Part shown: piece after piece, positions 9,865-22,244 of the stretch
Layout of the letters: every line of letters starts with the position of its first letter
Position numbering within the stretch: the first letter of the stretch is position 1
Assembly: GCA_037355855.1 (NCBI GenBank)
Contig: CM074763.1
Span: forward strand, 2,170,001-2,234,000
From: Pseudo-nitzschia pungens
Taxonomy: Eukaryota; Bacillariophyta; Bacillariophyceae; Bacillariales; Bacillariaceae
Reading direction: 5' to 3'
Length of the DNA stretch: 64,000 nt
Notes under the pieces: model-generated
Told to the model about the DNA's origin: nothing
What the model saw: the letters and a program-made list of their open reading frames with translations, nothing else
Databases searched by the model: none
Made by a program: the position numbers and the translations under genes

Positions 9865-12657
9865 ATGCCAACATTAAAACAATTGTTCGGGAGTCCCTTG
9901 GGAAAACACAAGAAAAAGAAAAACAATCCAGTGATAGGAGTGACGAAATCCACTTCTGCCTCGACAGTTAATTTATCTCAAGACGAAGATGAAGCGGAAG
10001 AGAGAATAATACACGAGAGTGACTGTCGTGACGAAAATAACGAAGTTTTTGACTTCTGGAACGACGATGATCGCATCGATATTGACGATGGCAATGACTA
10101 TCCCAAAACAATGATGTCATCGATATCCTTAGGCGCAATAATAAATGTTATGAGAAAGGAACAGCATTGTGATGATAACGGGGACGAAGTTATTGATTTC
10201 ATCGTCGACGACGACCTGCGGACAACTGTAATGCCGTGGAAATCAAAGGAGGAAGGAAATGATTTTTTTTCGGTTCTAAATGACGAGAAAGACCTGAATG
10301 CAGAAGATGATGATTTCCGTACCACTATCATGCCAACGAATTTCGAAGAGAAAATCGCTTCTGGTTGTTCTCTCAATGAAGATGGCGTAGAACAGAATCT
10401 CGACGACGACTTTCGATCAACTCTAGTGCAGTCAAAATCGAACGAGAATATCATTGCCAATTGTCTTTTTGTGAAAGATGATTTCAAGCAGAGTTTCGAC
10501 GACGATGACTATTGCACAACCGTCATGCTGACGAAATCAATGGACATCAATGATTCCTATTCTTCTGTAGAGAAGAATGAGTACGAGGATGATGGCGATG
10601 TTGATGCAGATTTTCGAACCACTGTCATGCCAGTGACATCACTCGAGGCAAAAGAAACCAATGAAAAGCGGATTCGTGAACCGGAACAAAACGATCAAAT
10701 CCATGATTCCTTTCCACACGAATCAATCGAAAATTACGAAGACGATTTTCGAACGACTATCATGGATTTAGATTTTCAGCATGTATCGAGGCAAAAAGAG
10801 TCTTCTGATTCTGAAGTCGTCGACGGTTCGGATTGCGTTGGCGGTAGTGATAGCGGCGACGCGTATGAAGATTCACCCGTCAATTCTGTTGGTTTTCAAA
10901 AAGGTATTGTTGGAAGAAGAGTCGGAAGCGGCTCTAGCAGCAGTAACAGCAAAAGCATCGGTCCATTTATCCATCAAATTCCACCCGTACTGAACAATAG
11001 TCAGAATACACGTCTTGGCGTATATGAAGACAATTTTGATCACCTAGATGTCGATATCAATGACGCTGACGACGATGATGGCGGTGATGGCGGTGAAGTT
11101 AAACTTCTTAACTTTGACGATTACCGATCCACCATTTCAGTGTTGACAGAACCTACCACGTACGTTACGTTTTCCGTGGGGAATACTCCTCGTGATAATA
11201 GCGCAAGACCGGTCCCTCCCTCACCTACAAGTAGCAGCGTCTCTGCTGCCGGAACCAAAAAGATGGAGGATTTCCTCAAAACGGAAACTGAAGCCCTTAG
11301 ACAGTTGCTCTCGACAGTTGAAAGCGGTGACGACGAAAGCACCGTAGTCGAAGAAGCGGTCCGTGGCGCGAATGAAGCAGAGCGCATGGCACGAGAAATG
11401 GAGCGTGAAATGGAACTATTAGTCGGACAAGGAGGTCTTGACAACGATTTCGATACGGAAGATGATAGCAATAGCAACGACCTGGCAAACGGAGAACACA
11501 ATCACATCGTTTCACCATCAGATCATGACGAGTTAGTTCCCGTTGTGAGACCCCTGGATTATCGCAATTTTTCGCCAGAATCTACCGAGTTCCTCAGCGA
11601 TATCCGCTCTGTGATGCATCCGGTTACTAGTCCACCGGGGAACATCGCCGAGAAACAACAACAAGATGAATATGACGAGAGCAAAAGTAGTGCATCGCCT
11701 TCACTGCACTCGCGATCTACAGCGCGATCCTCCTGCACACGAGATCTCTTTCGAAAGCGAGCGAATTCATACAAACTTATTACAAAAACACCCAGCTATC
11801 GAAGTAGAAGATTGGTACTCAAGAGACGAACGAAAATGAAACTGCGAAAGCTACTCCGCACATTCTTTCTCGCAATTGCATTTGTTCTGGCGGTATGTTC
11901 CTCATCCTTCATGGTCCATTGGCAATGGAATCACCGCGACAAAGACTTCATTAAAGTTAAGACAGACACAGTGGCTCTTATCCAACAGCAAATGAGCAAC
12001 GTTGTTCTTTTGGATCCGGAGAAACGAGAGAAGGCAATTGCAGTCGTGACAAATACCACGAGATCGACTCATGCCTACGTCGTCCAAAAGCAGATGGAAC
12101 TGTATACTATCTATGCACCGTTGGTAGACCGAACCAAACTCTGTGTCCTGGACGGAATCCAGGATACAGTTTCGTTTATCATGGATCAAGCGACTGAATA
12201 TAGACCATTGGTAGACCAAACCAAGACACGTGTGAAAGAGGGCATGCGAGAGACTGTATCCATCGTTGTCGCCCATGCCAGTTACTACGGTCCTTGGCTT
12301 GTGCACCATGCCAAGAACCGGACAATGGATGGCCTCCGCACCACTAGTCTCTTCGTCATCGACCAACTGGAGTATTACGTTCGGAACCCCGAAACAAAAA
12401 TTCACCTCACAAATGCAATCCAAGCAACAGGCCTCTATCTGAAAGATCGCTTGGAATACACATTTACCGACCGGGCGGCAAGGGAAGAACGGATTCGAGA
12501 GGAACAAAAACTCCAAGAACTACTAGCCGCTGCTGCAGCAGCTGCTGCCAAAGAAACTGCCGAACAGCAACAGAAGTTGTGGGTGCAAACCATGGTCGCC
12601 GGTGCCTGCGCTTTTGCGGGATCTGTAGCTACAAATTTCCTTTGGTCTATGATGTAA
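9865..12657 (+). CDS. Acidic membrane protein with DDFRTT-type repeats
   Basis: A 930-residue intronless ORF of unrecognised family. The N-terminal half (about 60-430) is very acidic and carries seven copies of a short motif, D-D-[FLY]-R-[TS]-T-[IV]-M: DDLRTTVMP, DDFRTTIMP, DDFRSTLVQ, DDYCTTVML, ADFRTTVMP, DDFRTTIMD and DDYRSTISV. Spacers are 20-60 residues. A probable coiled coil lies at about 470-520 (METEREM-like heptads, NEAERMAREMEREMELL). After a basic stretch (KRRTKMKLRKLLR) comes a TM segment at about 663-682 (FFLAIAFVLAVCSSSFMVHW). A helical segment follows, then an Ala-rich stretch (LLAAAAAAAAKETAEQQQ) and a hydrophobic C-terminal end (MVAGACAFAGSVATNFLWSMM). The large acidic part is probably cytosolic and the rest membrane-attached. 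The conserved Thr pair may be a phosphosite or docking motif; this is inference. Confidence 0.75.
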   Translation: MPTLKQLFGSPLGKHKKKKNNPVIGVTKSTSASTVNLSQDEDEAEERIIHESDCRDENNEVFDFWNDDDRIDIDDGNDYPKTMMSSISLGAIINVMRKEQHCDDNGDEVIDFIVDDDLRTTVMPWKSKEEGNDFFSVLNDEKDLNAEDDDFRTTIMPTNFEEKIASGCSLNEDGVEQNLDDDFRSTLVQSKSNENIIANCLFVKDDFKQSFDDDDYCTTVMLTKSMDINDSYSSVEKNEYEDDGDVDADFRTTVMPVTSLEAKETNEKRIREPEQNDQIHDSFPHESIENYEDDFRTTIMDLDFQHVSRQKESSDSEVVDGSDCVGGSDSGDAYEDSPVNSVGFQKGIVGRRVGSGSSSSNSKSIGPFIHQIPPVLNNSQNTRLGVYEDNFDHLDVDINDADDDDGGDGGEVKLLNFDDYRSTISVLTEPTTYVTFSVGNTPRDNSARPVPPSPTSSSVSAAGTKKMEDFLKTETEALRQLLSTVESGDDESTVVEEAVRGANEAERMAREMEREMELLVGQGGLDNDFDTEDDSNSNDLANGEHNHIVSPSDHDELVPVVRPLDYRNFSPESTEFLSDIRSVMHPVTSPPGNIAEKQQQDEYDESKSSASPSLHSRSTARSSCTRDLFRKRANSYKLITKTPSYRSRRLVLKRRTKMKLRKLLRTFFLAIAFVLAVCSSSFMVHWQWNHRDKDFIKVKTDTVALIQQQMSNVVLLDPEKREKAIAVVTNTTRSTHAYVVQKQMELYTIYAPLVDRTKLCVLDGIQDTVSFIMDQATEYRPLVDQTKTRVKEGMRETVSIVVAHASYYGPWLVHHAKNRTMDGLRTTSLFVIDQLEYYVRNPETKIHLTNAIQATGLYLKDRLEYTFTDRAAREERIREEQKLQELLAAAAAAAAKETAEQQQKLWVQTMVAGACAFAGSVATNFLWSMM

Positions 12658-14402
12658 GATTGTTGGTGAGAAATGGGAGATGGGATATGGGATATTTCCA
12701 TCGTTAATAATAAGCGTGGTGCTTGAACGCATAAACAATAGAAGAACAGATTTCAAAATAGAATTGACTCTCATTAAAAGTAAAGTCCTATCGCCGCTTG
12801 ATGTCAAAAGAGTGATCTAGCTAGCTAATTACGAGGGCAGCTTCAACAGGTGTTCAGCATTCGTGAACAATGCTCAGGATGCATATCCAGTCTTCACTGT
12901 GCATTGATGTTGGCATCCAAGGTGAAATGTGAAAATCTGTCTATCATCGCAATTGCTGCTGCCGTTGATTTCTGGTTTCCTTTGACCGTAAATTTGGTAC
13001 GAAGTAAGAGTTAGTTTGGTACCGGTACACCTTCGAAGGTTGTTCGTGAGGTGATACAATTATCAGGTTGAATGAAAAGTCATGTTCTCCAAACAACACG
13101 AGTAAGGGGGTTACACCGCTTATCGGACCGACCATGTTTCGCTGAATGAAAAAATATTTTCATGTACGTACGTAACCTTATTACTTCTACTACAGTATTT
13201 CGATAATTTTTTTTTATGTTATGACGTTAGGGTAGTAACAGCAGTAGTCACAATTGACGAAAGTAATCTTATGGTTCTTAGTGAACAAAACAATATGGGT
13301 GAAAGATACAACAACCATCATGAGCCATAATTTCAGTTTTAACATGAGCTATGTTTTCATCCAAGCGAACATGAAAGTAAAAATAAGTCTCCCTAAGTTC
13401 GTGTAGCATTCTGATAGTCTCGCGCCGTAGCACCTACTGGTTCTTATGAAACCCGCTAATAATAGTTATATTCGTGTTCGGTGTCGTGTCCACGTATTCA
13501 GTTCTGAGCGATTATTCGACGATTGGAAACAAGTTTATGGGAATAGTGTAGTGACTTATACTACGGAATTCCTATCAGCTGTCCCCCGGTTTCCGTAGAA
13601 ATTAGTAGTTGAGGATGTAGAACCGGGGGACAGCTGATAGGAATTCCGTAGTAAAAGTGATATTGATCATCAGATATGAGCATTTTTTTAGTTCTACATG
13701 AAGATTTGAAGGAGACACTGATCAATGTAAGAACCTCTGGCAACAGTCACTGGCTACCGTACGCTCTGAATAATGAAGTTGACTGTCAGTATATATTATT
13801 GCCCTTTCACCCTTTGTTCTTCGATCCAGTATAATTAAATCATCACAGCGTTCGGGGATATAATCAACGTACACGAACGCAAAACTTCTAGCATCTGTTA
13901 CATACGTACAAAAAATATCTCCTTAATTCCACGTATTCGATCTATCGTCTCAAAAGGCGTTGAGCTTTCATCTTGTTGAAAGATTTGAGACCAGAACTCT
14001 TTTTATTGAAATACTAAAAAATTTAGTAATTAACCGCTAACATCGACGGAATGAATTTTTAGCAAGTAGGCGCCTTTAGACGCAGCCGCCTTTAGACGCA
14101 GATCCAAGGATCAATATCACTATCTTCTTTGCCACGATGAAAGGGTGATAAACGCGGTATCCGTCGAGATTCGATAAAAGGAAATGAGAAAGAGCACAGC
14201 AGGTCGATCATCAAGAGCTCACATTTCTATCGTGGTTTTGGTGTAGACAATATTTCCATACTGTCTGTGGGTTGGATTGCTTGAGAGTGATGATGTTCGA
14301 GACTGTATGAAAGAAAGTCGACAGGCAATTTAGAGCATATCCTTTGTACTTGATCGCTCATCAGTGACCTTGTACTGAAGAAAAGCTCGTGTGGGACTTA
14401 TC
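12658..14402. other. Intergenic, 1.7 kb
   Basis: No gene is supported. It carries one intact copy of the TA-flanked foldback MITE (13561-13651). The region just upstream of 14403 has an in-frame TGA at 14376, which limits the next gene's start. Confidence 0.6.
13561..13651. mobile_element. 91-bp foldback MITE, copy 1
   Basis: Perfect 31-bp terminal inverted repeats: CTACGGAATTCCTATCAGCT onward at 13561-13591, and its reverse complement at 13621-13651. They enclose a 29-bp loop. A TA lies directly outside each end (13559-13560 and 13652-13653), as expected for Tc1/mariner-type target duplication. Near-identical copies are at 58079-58169 and 62421-62511. Confidence 0.9.
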
Positions 14403-17400
14403 ATGCCCCTGGCACAAAAAGAAAAAAGGGAGACAGGGTCATTCCTAGTGTCTGCTAAGGCCGATTGCACTGGAGACAACAAGGTGGCACGGACGATGGT
14501 TGCCAGTTGTGATATCCTAGACAATTCAAACCAAACTGCAATCAATGCAGTCACATTCCGCAGCAACCCGAACGCATTCGACAACATCACGAGCAGCTCT
14601 ACTACAGCAACTCCCACCGGAGGAAGCACCAACAACAGTGGTTTCCTCCCGAACGACAACAAAACAGTGTCGACGACTTTCTCGTCGACAACAGATGGAC
14701 TGTCACTGTCGGCAGAAGAGGAGAGAGGAAGCAGTGGAGTTGGCGCGGAATTGCAATCCACAGAACTGGATTGGTCTTTTTTGAGAGAGGGCCAATTGTT
14801 TGATCGCGAGCAGCAGCAGAAAGACCTCATTGAAATCTTGGATCGTTCCATGGGCCGTGGCTGGAGTAGCAACAAAAACGGCAAAGAATTCGTCTTGGTC
14901 TCGGGTTTGTCAGGGACGGGAAAGACCGTGCTAGTTCAGCATACTCTCAAGGGTCCCGTCACCAAAATGGGTGGTTACTTTGTATACGGGAAAGTCGATC
15001 AACGAAACAAGAACAGTCCGCACAGGCCATACGCGCCGTTTGTTGCGGCCTTAGACCAATTCGTGTACTCGCTTCTCCAGCGACAGCCGTCAGAGGCTGA
15101 GTCTGTTCGAACCCTGGCGCGCTCTACCCTGACGCAGGGGGACGTCGATCTCTTGCTAGAAACTTTCCCTTCGCTTCAAGAAATCTTTCGCCCAAAACGT
15201 GATAACTGTGAAACCACTACCGAAGATACTGCTGCTACTGCTACGATCCCTACCCCGAGCGAATCGATTACCTACCGAGCCTCGTTTTCGAACAAAAATA
15301 ATCGTCATGGAAGACGAAGTCGAAAGATGCTAAAGCGATACAAAAGTGCAAACGATGTACAAGGGACAACTGCTCAACCACCATCGAGCAAGATGGCCAC
15401 GGCCGACAGCCAAAAACAATTGGCACGGGTTCTCCGGAGCTTTCTGGAAACCATTTGCGACGCGCAAACTCGACCGATGGTCTTACTCATCGACGATTTG
15501 CAATGGTCCGATCCCGGGACGTTAGTCTTGTTGCACTCGTTGTTGCTTTCGTCGTCCAATGCTCAATCGGAAGACAACCATAGCGAGAATAGCGGCGGGC
15601 TGCTACTCGTCGGCACCTACAGGCACAACGAAGTCGGAGTGGATCACGGATTGGCTCAGTTGTTGCGGACCCTAGAGGACCACGGGAATGTGACTATTCG
15701 TCAAATCCAGGTGTCTAACCTGTCGTATGCCATGTGTAGAGTTCTCGTGGCACGGGTTCTGGGCGTACCGTTCGAGGAGAATGGTGGTGCCCGACGGATA
15801 CCCGAATCGTTGGCCAAATCCCTGGATCCATTGGTGACCATTGCCTTCGAGCAAACAAAGGGAAATGCCTTTTACCTTTTGCAGTTCCTTCGATCCCTCC
15901 ACGACGAAGGATATTTAATAGTTCAACCAAAGGGGCCGGCGTCGTCGACACAAACGGAAGCGAAGTCATGCTCCAAGGAAGAGTCGTCATCTATTGCTAC
16001 AGCCATCGACGACTGGTCAGTGCCGACAAACGGTCCTTCCGATACTTCTATAAACAGCGAGAATCAGCAGAAATATAGTGCAGAACTTCAACCCTGCGAA
16101 ACATTTCCGGATGAACAACAGCAACGGCTACCACCTCGATCCTCGTCGAAAAACTTTCATAATTGGCGTTGGAACGAAGAAGCGATCCGTGGCAGCAATC
16201 TCCACGGGGCAGCAAACACCTCGCAGGATGCGGTATCGATACTGGCGTACCAAATGAGACGATTGCCCCTTCATGTTCAAGAAACACTGATGGTAGCCGG
16301 ATGTCTCGGATCGGAATTCAACTTGAAGCTGCTACACCGAGGTATGCCCAATGTCACAAAACCAGCTCTCTCATCCTCCTCATTATACCCAGCAGAAATA
16401 CTCCGTGAATCGTTGGAGGTATTGATCGCCAAAGACTTAGTACGAATTGATGCCAAAGGTGAACAATTCCAGTTCTGTCACGATAAGGTCCAACAGGCGG
16501 CGATCGCTCTCATCCCTGGCGACCGACGCGACCTATTTTGTACTAATATTGGAAGGAGACTTCTAGAGCAAACCATGCGAACCGATGGCATCTTTTTGAT
16601 TGTAAACTTGTTGTCGCACGGGATAACGGCGAACATTTTCAATGATCGAGACGAACGAATGACAGTAGCTTCGATATTTTTGGAGGCGGGAGTATTGTCG
16701 TCATCTATGAGTGATTTCGTGACCGCATCTACCTATCTCAAACTGGGAATCCAGTGTCTCCAGAGAAATTTCGTAAGCGTTAAAAATGGTTCCTGGAGAG
16801 ACGAATACGACTTTTCGTTGGCGATCTACAACGCTGCGGCGGAAGTCGAGTACTGCACTGCCAATTTTGAAAGGATGGACGACCTAATCCGAGAAATACT
16901 GGTGAATGCCAAATGTTTTCAGGATAAGATGAGAGCATACGTCACAATGATTTATTCACTTGGCAGTCGCGAGCGTCTCTTGGAGTCAATTGCGATGGGA
17001 TTCAGCCTATTAGAAGTTTTGGACGAAAACTTTCCCCGAGGTGATTCCAAGATTCCCCTTCTTTTCGATCTCATCAAAACGAAAAGAATGGTGAAAGCTT
17101 CCTTTGACTATAGCTGTTTCGAAAATTTACCGGTCATGCAAGATGCAAGTAAATTGGCAGCGATGCAAATCTTAAACATCATCTTCCCGTACTGCCTCAT
17201 GCTCAAACATCCTAAAGCGCCCTTTGCAGCCTTTCGAATGGTTCAACTGTCAGTCAAGCACGGATTCACCGCAACTTCAGCAACCGGCTTTGCCGGGTAT
17301 GGACTCATGCTCTGTGCCATCGGGGACTTCATGAACGGCAATCAGAACGGAAAGATTGCCCTTAGGTTGGTCGAACATTTCGACGCAAAGCAACTTATAT

Positions 17401-18501
17401 CCCGGGTCTACTCCATCTATTATGGTTTTATCAGCAATTGGAACACTGTAAGTCATTTTCAGAACTGGTCCATTGTCTTTGGTTCCTTAGGCAACCACAC
17501 ATTGTCTTCTTTTCTTCAGCTCTCACAGTGATTGACTCGGCATCTATCACTTTGTTCCAAAGCCACTATCGTTAAATCTCAAGGCGACCATGGATGGTCA
17601 CAGAATGGGCCTTTCCACTGGAGATATCGAATTTGCCATGGTGAATGCTACGCTATACTCAACGAACTCCTTTCACGCTGGTCAACCCCTCGAACAAATA
17701 GAAGCTGAGGTGAGTAAGCTGCAAAAGTTAACGATCCTATTCCGTCAGAAAGCCGCCTGTTCTGTCATCAGCCCTATATTGCAACAAGTCTACAATCTCC
17801 GAGCAGAACAGAGCATTTCCAGCAAAAAACCACCGTGGGTGTTGAGTGGGAAAGCGTGCAACGAAGACAAACTAGTGGCCGAAGCCATGGAATCAAACAA
17901 TGTGATGTGCCTGAGTCAAATCAACTTTCGAAAACTCTGGATGGCATACGTTTTCCAGAACTACGACCTGGCATTCGAAATGGCGGAGTTTAGCCGCATT
18001 ACCATAAAGAGTTCACCAGCATCCTTTATGGTATTCTCTCACCATTTTTTCGAAGGGATGACGTGCACAGCGCTGGCCCAGTGCCCTTCCACGAGCAATC
18101 GCAAACGCAAGAAATACATTAAGCTGGCGAAACGGTGTCTGAAAACGATGCGCAAACACGCGAACCACTGTCAACTAAACTGCCAAAACAAGGTTCTGAT
18201 GGTGGAGGCAGAGTTCCGGATCCTCGATGGAGATCTGATCGGTGGCCTCGAGCTCTTTGAGAAGTCTGCTGCGATTTCGCGGGACGAAGGTCTGCTTCAC
18301 GAGCGGGCCCTTGCGTACGAGCGGGCGGCATTAGCGATCCTAGCATGCGCGAGAGAAACCAAATCGAAATCAAGCCATCCCAAACCGGAACCCGATGCGT
18401 TGGTATATTTCGCAAAGGCCGTGGCCCAGTACCGACGATGGGGAGCCACCTCCAAGGTGGATCACATGATTGCGCAACGGAATGGAATACCAATGGAGTG
18501 A
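14403..18501 (+). CDS. Large AAA/STAND-type ATPase with TPR-like C-terminal region, two exons
   Basis: Exon 1 is 14403-17447 (1015 aa) and exon 2 is 17563-18501 (312 aa). The 115-bp intron is GTAAGT...AAAG, phase 0. Splicing joins ...GFISNWNT to PLSLNLKATMDG and restores the usual order of this family (GF..W..P......GHRMGLSTGDIEFAMVN). The frame upstream of 14403 is closed by TGA at 14376, so ATG 14403 is the start. An ATPase of the AAA_16 type begins with LFDREQQ (about 138). Walker A is GLSGTGKT (about 168-175) and Walker B is LLIDDLQWSD (Asp about 364). A winged-helix-like stretch and a long helical TPR-like part follow, with a paired 'Y..GF' and 'GD.EFA..N' pattern. Related diatom and bacterial proteins are signalling ATPases (PknK/multisensor-kinase type). 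No kinase or cyclase domain is seen here. The ligand is unknown. Confidence 0.82.
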
Positions 18502-18787
18502 TGTACTCCGAACTTTATAGAGCACACCTAGCCCATATCCTAATCTAGAGAACCCAAGCGGATCATATTATGGTCGCCTGTACACTCTCGGTAGAGTGAT
18601 GCATTGCGATTTGAACAAAACTAAAGCTATGAATTGTACTCGATGACTCGAGGAAGAAACCAAACTCTTTCAAAAATTTCGATCGTATAAAATGGTTATT
18701 GTTGTAGCTGGAAGAGATGTAAATGCCAAAGAGTAGCACGAGCCGGAGCAGTTGTTGCACCTGTCGCTCGATTCATTCATTCGCCAG

Positions 18788-20570
18788 TCACTTCGAGGTC
18801 TTGGATTTTAGCCGAAACAGAAAGAACGATGATTTCTCGTTGTCCTTGGCACAATCTTCCTCGTCGCTGTCAATGCTTGTAGTTTGCAGATTGAGGGCGT
18901 TGTTTTTCATCCATTTTTGTTGAAGGGGCGGCAATGACTTTCTCTTCTTCGTGGTGACCACGGGAGACGCCTCGTCTTCCGTCTCGGTAGATTTTTCTTC
19001 TTCCGTCTCTCGAGGCGACTGCGACGAATTCTCGTCGGAATCGGAGGATTGCGGGTCCTCGTCCTCATCATCATCGCGTTCCTTCCGGTCCTCGTTCCCG
19101 CGAGAAAACCCCCTCGAAGACAGCGTCATTGCCAGTAAATTTTGGGATGCTGTCTTCTTGGCCAACAGATCGGTGTCGATGGTAGTCGAGGGTGAATACG
19201 GACGCTTTGGCAGAGAAGCATTGCTTTCGGATGGTTTTGGAAGCCGTGCCACCAACGGGGTCTCGGCGAAGGTAACTTCCTCGTCCTTTGTGGTCTCCCC
19301 GTCGCAGCTGCTCTCGTCATCATCCCGGGCGACCTGCAGATTGAGTGCGTTGTCCTGCATCCACTGGAGCTGTAGCGGCGAGGGGGATTTCAGTCGTTGG
19401 GTCAGGAACGGAGAGACTTCTCCCCCGTGTTGGCTAGACGACGACATGGGCGACATTGCGTCGTGTTTCGGACCGTGGCTGCTTCCCCCTCCCAGGCCCG
19501 CTGTTGTCTTTTTCTTTGTCTTTTTGGATAGCAGGCTTTTTCCGACGGATCGGGACGGCGACTTGCGGGGTGCGGGCACGTCCGAGGCTCCATCGTCGTC
19601 GTGGATCCCGAGGTGTTTTCGGCTAGTTGGAGAAAGAAGGTGATTGCTGAGGTTCATCGTGCTGTGGTCGTCATCGGTACCACTCGGCGAACGAGCAACC
19701 GCGCTCCCGACGACGGGACTGGTCCGGTGCATCTGGGAATTCCAAAAGTCTTTGCCCCACGACTGCGGCGCCGCGACGACTTTCTTGCCCCTCGTGGACA
19801 CCGGCGACTGGGGTGGCGTTATGGCCGAGGGTGCGTATTTTCTGGGAAGGGGTGATTCGCCGGGCTTGGGAGAGTGGGTGTGGGTGCTGCTGTGGTGATA
19901 GTGGCTGCTCTCTCCCGCCGAAAAGATGGTCGTGATCGTTTGGAGAGCGTCCTCCACCTTGTTGCTCCACGGCTCGTCGTAGGCCTGGATGGTCTGGGGG
20001 GTGGGCACGTGGCTGGGGAGCTCCGGGATCAGCGCGCTGCAGCTGCGTCTATGTTGCGTCTCTCGGTGATGATCGTCGTCTTGATCGTCGCCGCTGCCCA
20101 GATCGTTGCGGCGGATCGCACCGACGTCCATCATGGACTGCAGGTCCGGTTTTTGGATGGACACGGTTTCGCCGAATTCTTTCTTCTTTTTTGTGGGCGT
20201 GGATCGGAAAAACAGAGATTGTTTTGGTTGCGTTGTTGGTTCGGGAGGCGAACGAGGAGGACTCGCTCTCGGTGAGACGACGCTCGCATGTTGCGGACGT
20301 TCCTCGCTCTTTTTCGGAGACGCTGGCGTGCGTTTTTCTTGCGGCTCTTGCAATTCCTGGTCCGGTGGTTGAAGTTGTTGCTGTTGTTGCTGCTGCTGCT
20401 CCGAACTCGGTTCTTGGTCCGTTGAAAGCCAGCTCAAAAAGGTTTTCTTCTTCTTCGCCACTGTTTTCGTAGTATCGTTGTCGCTCGGGCTTTCGATCGC
20501 GTCATTGTCAAACGATTCCCTCTTCCCTCGTCTCCTCCTGCGGTTCGGCGACGGTGGAAGAGATCTTCAT
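18788..20570 (-). CDS. Low-complexity Ser/Pro/Lys-rich protein with paired WMxxNALNLQ motifs; apparent frameshift near start
   Basis: An open frame from 20461 down to 18788 (about 557 codons) has no ATG near its 5' end; its first codon in a start-like position is GTG, not expected in a nuclear gene. An ATG at 20568-20570 (MKISSTVAEPQEETREE) lies in a neighbouring frame that closes at 20508. Removing one base near 20515-20525 would join the two into a continuous acidic N-terminus followed by AKKKKTFLSWLS. The protein is disordered in composition (polyQ, Lys/Ser/Pro, acidic tracts). Two copies of a motif, PLQxxWMxxNALNLQ, occur at about residues 370 and 520 of the main frame; each is followed by an acidic D/E patch. 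No known domain is recognised. The 3' end converges on the AAA ATPase gene with about 286 bp between. Confidence 0.6.
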
Positions 20571-22244
20571 TCTGTCGGTATTCGTCGTTCGAGAAGACAA
20601 ATTTGTAAAGGGAGGTGGTGGTAGTTGGAATGCTTTTGAGGATGATGGTGTTGGTTGTGGAAATAGAAGTAGTGATAACGGGTGGGGATGGGTGGCATCG
20701 CCGCCCCTATTGGTCCTGGCATGGGTGTCGAGCATGGTTTTGGTTTCGATTCGTTTCGATGAATTTAGGTATAATAGTTTTTTCTCGGTTTATGCGAATT
20801 AAAGTGACAAGGAGCGTTGCAACCAAAAGATGTGATAATTGTTGCGGGAAGCGATGACTAAATTTATGCGGTCCCAACGCCGGTTAAAAATAAATAATGA
20901 TTCTGCTTTCCCAGCGGGACCCTCAATGACCCGAGTCGTGTCCAAATCGTGCATCCGCCATTTGGCCGTGGTTTGACGCCATTGCCATGGAGAGGAACTG
21001 GTAGGCATAAGTGTTGGAAGAGTCTAAAACTAGCTTTACGCCAAAAACGAATATTAGCACGAACAGAGTACGGGTAAAAGAAGAAGCCTTCCATGGCGTT
21101 CGTACCGCTAGGAACCGTTTTCCGTTTAAGACCCAACGGGCTCCGCAAGCGAACGAAATTTGTCGATTGTTGGTTCGTGCATTGTAGTCCAAACGTCACG
21201 CAATTTTCGTCACGGGTACAGGTAAGGTTTTGCGTTCGTACTCCTACAACGTTAGCATCGATCGTATTCAAGCAGAATCTTCGTCAGCTCGTGCGTTGCG
21301 ATGGATGATATTGTTACTACAAAACATGTGCTGGATACCGGAGGTGTGTATGGTCAGACGGAAGCAAATCCCGTGCAACGCTGCCCGGGGTCTTGGGTCT
21401 GACCACTATCGATGGCCACTCAGTCAATTCTACTCAAAGTATGATGGGAAGATCTTTCGACTCGTGCAAAAGTTCGCTTTGGATGATTAGTCCAAAATTG
21501 CTTCGTAATTCGTGTCCTACCGTATTTTTTGGCACAGTTTGATAAGGTTACTGTATGGAAGGAAGTTCGAAGTGCATCTAAGGAAGAAAGAATGATTATC
21601 TTCTATCTATCAGCTCAATTTGGTATGCTATTCGCCGAAGTAACATTGTACTGGTAGCCTTTCCGGGTAAAGTTAACTTACTGTATCAGCTATCATTGAT
21701 CATCTTCATCAGTCATCTTACGGTACATACGGTATTCTACGGGGTACCAAGCTTATGATGTAGAGTGAACATAAAATTCGCTGTACAGCATTTTTTCATT
21801 GACGGTAGATGCCAAACATACCGTGCCGCACGACTGACTCACTCACTTACGAGAATACTACGTACGAAGTAAGGTTACTTAGTACGATACTAAAAACCTT
21901 ACTTGTGATTTCTACAAACTTGAACTTTGGGACAGCTGTTTGGAATTAGAAAGACAGAGAATCCATCCATCTATCATTATTATTTTCGAATCTCAAAAAA
22001 AGGATACCGCGACTCGTACCGGTAAGACTTAATTACTGTACGCTACTATCATCTTCTGTCCTCTAGAAAGCGTTGATGATAACGCAACAACGCAGTGCCA
22101 TATTATAGTAGAAAAGCATTATTTCAACCAGTATTCAACAAAATATACCTGGTACCTACTCAAATCTCGGTCAAACTCAAAGGTGGACCGATCCGAACAG
22201 AACAGAACAGAACAGAACAGAGCAGAGCAGAACAGAACCGAACA
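20571..22244. other. Intergenic, 1.67 kb, between divergent genes
   Basis: This is the shared upstream region of the minus-strand low-complexity gene and the plus-strand nicotinamidase gene. No ORF here is convincing. It has GTAAGGTTAC/TACCGGTA words (for example 21540, 21867, 22015) and ends in an AACAG pentanucleotide array. Confidence 0.5.
22194..22240. repeat. AACAG pentanucleotide microsatellite
   Basis: About nine AACAG/AGCAG units end four bases before the nicotinamidase ATG. The array is almost certainly in the 5' UTR, and an AGC run encoding Ser follows directly. Confidence 0.9.
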
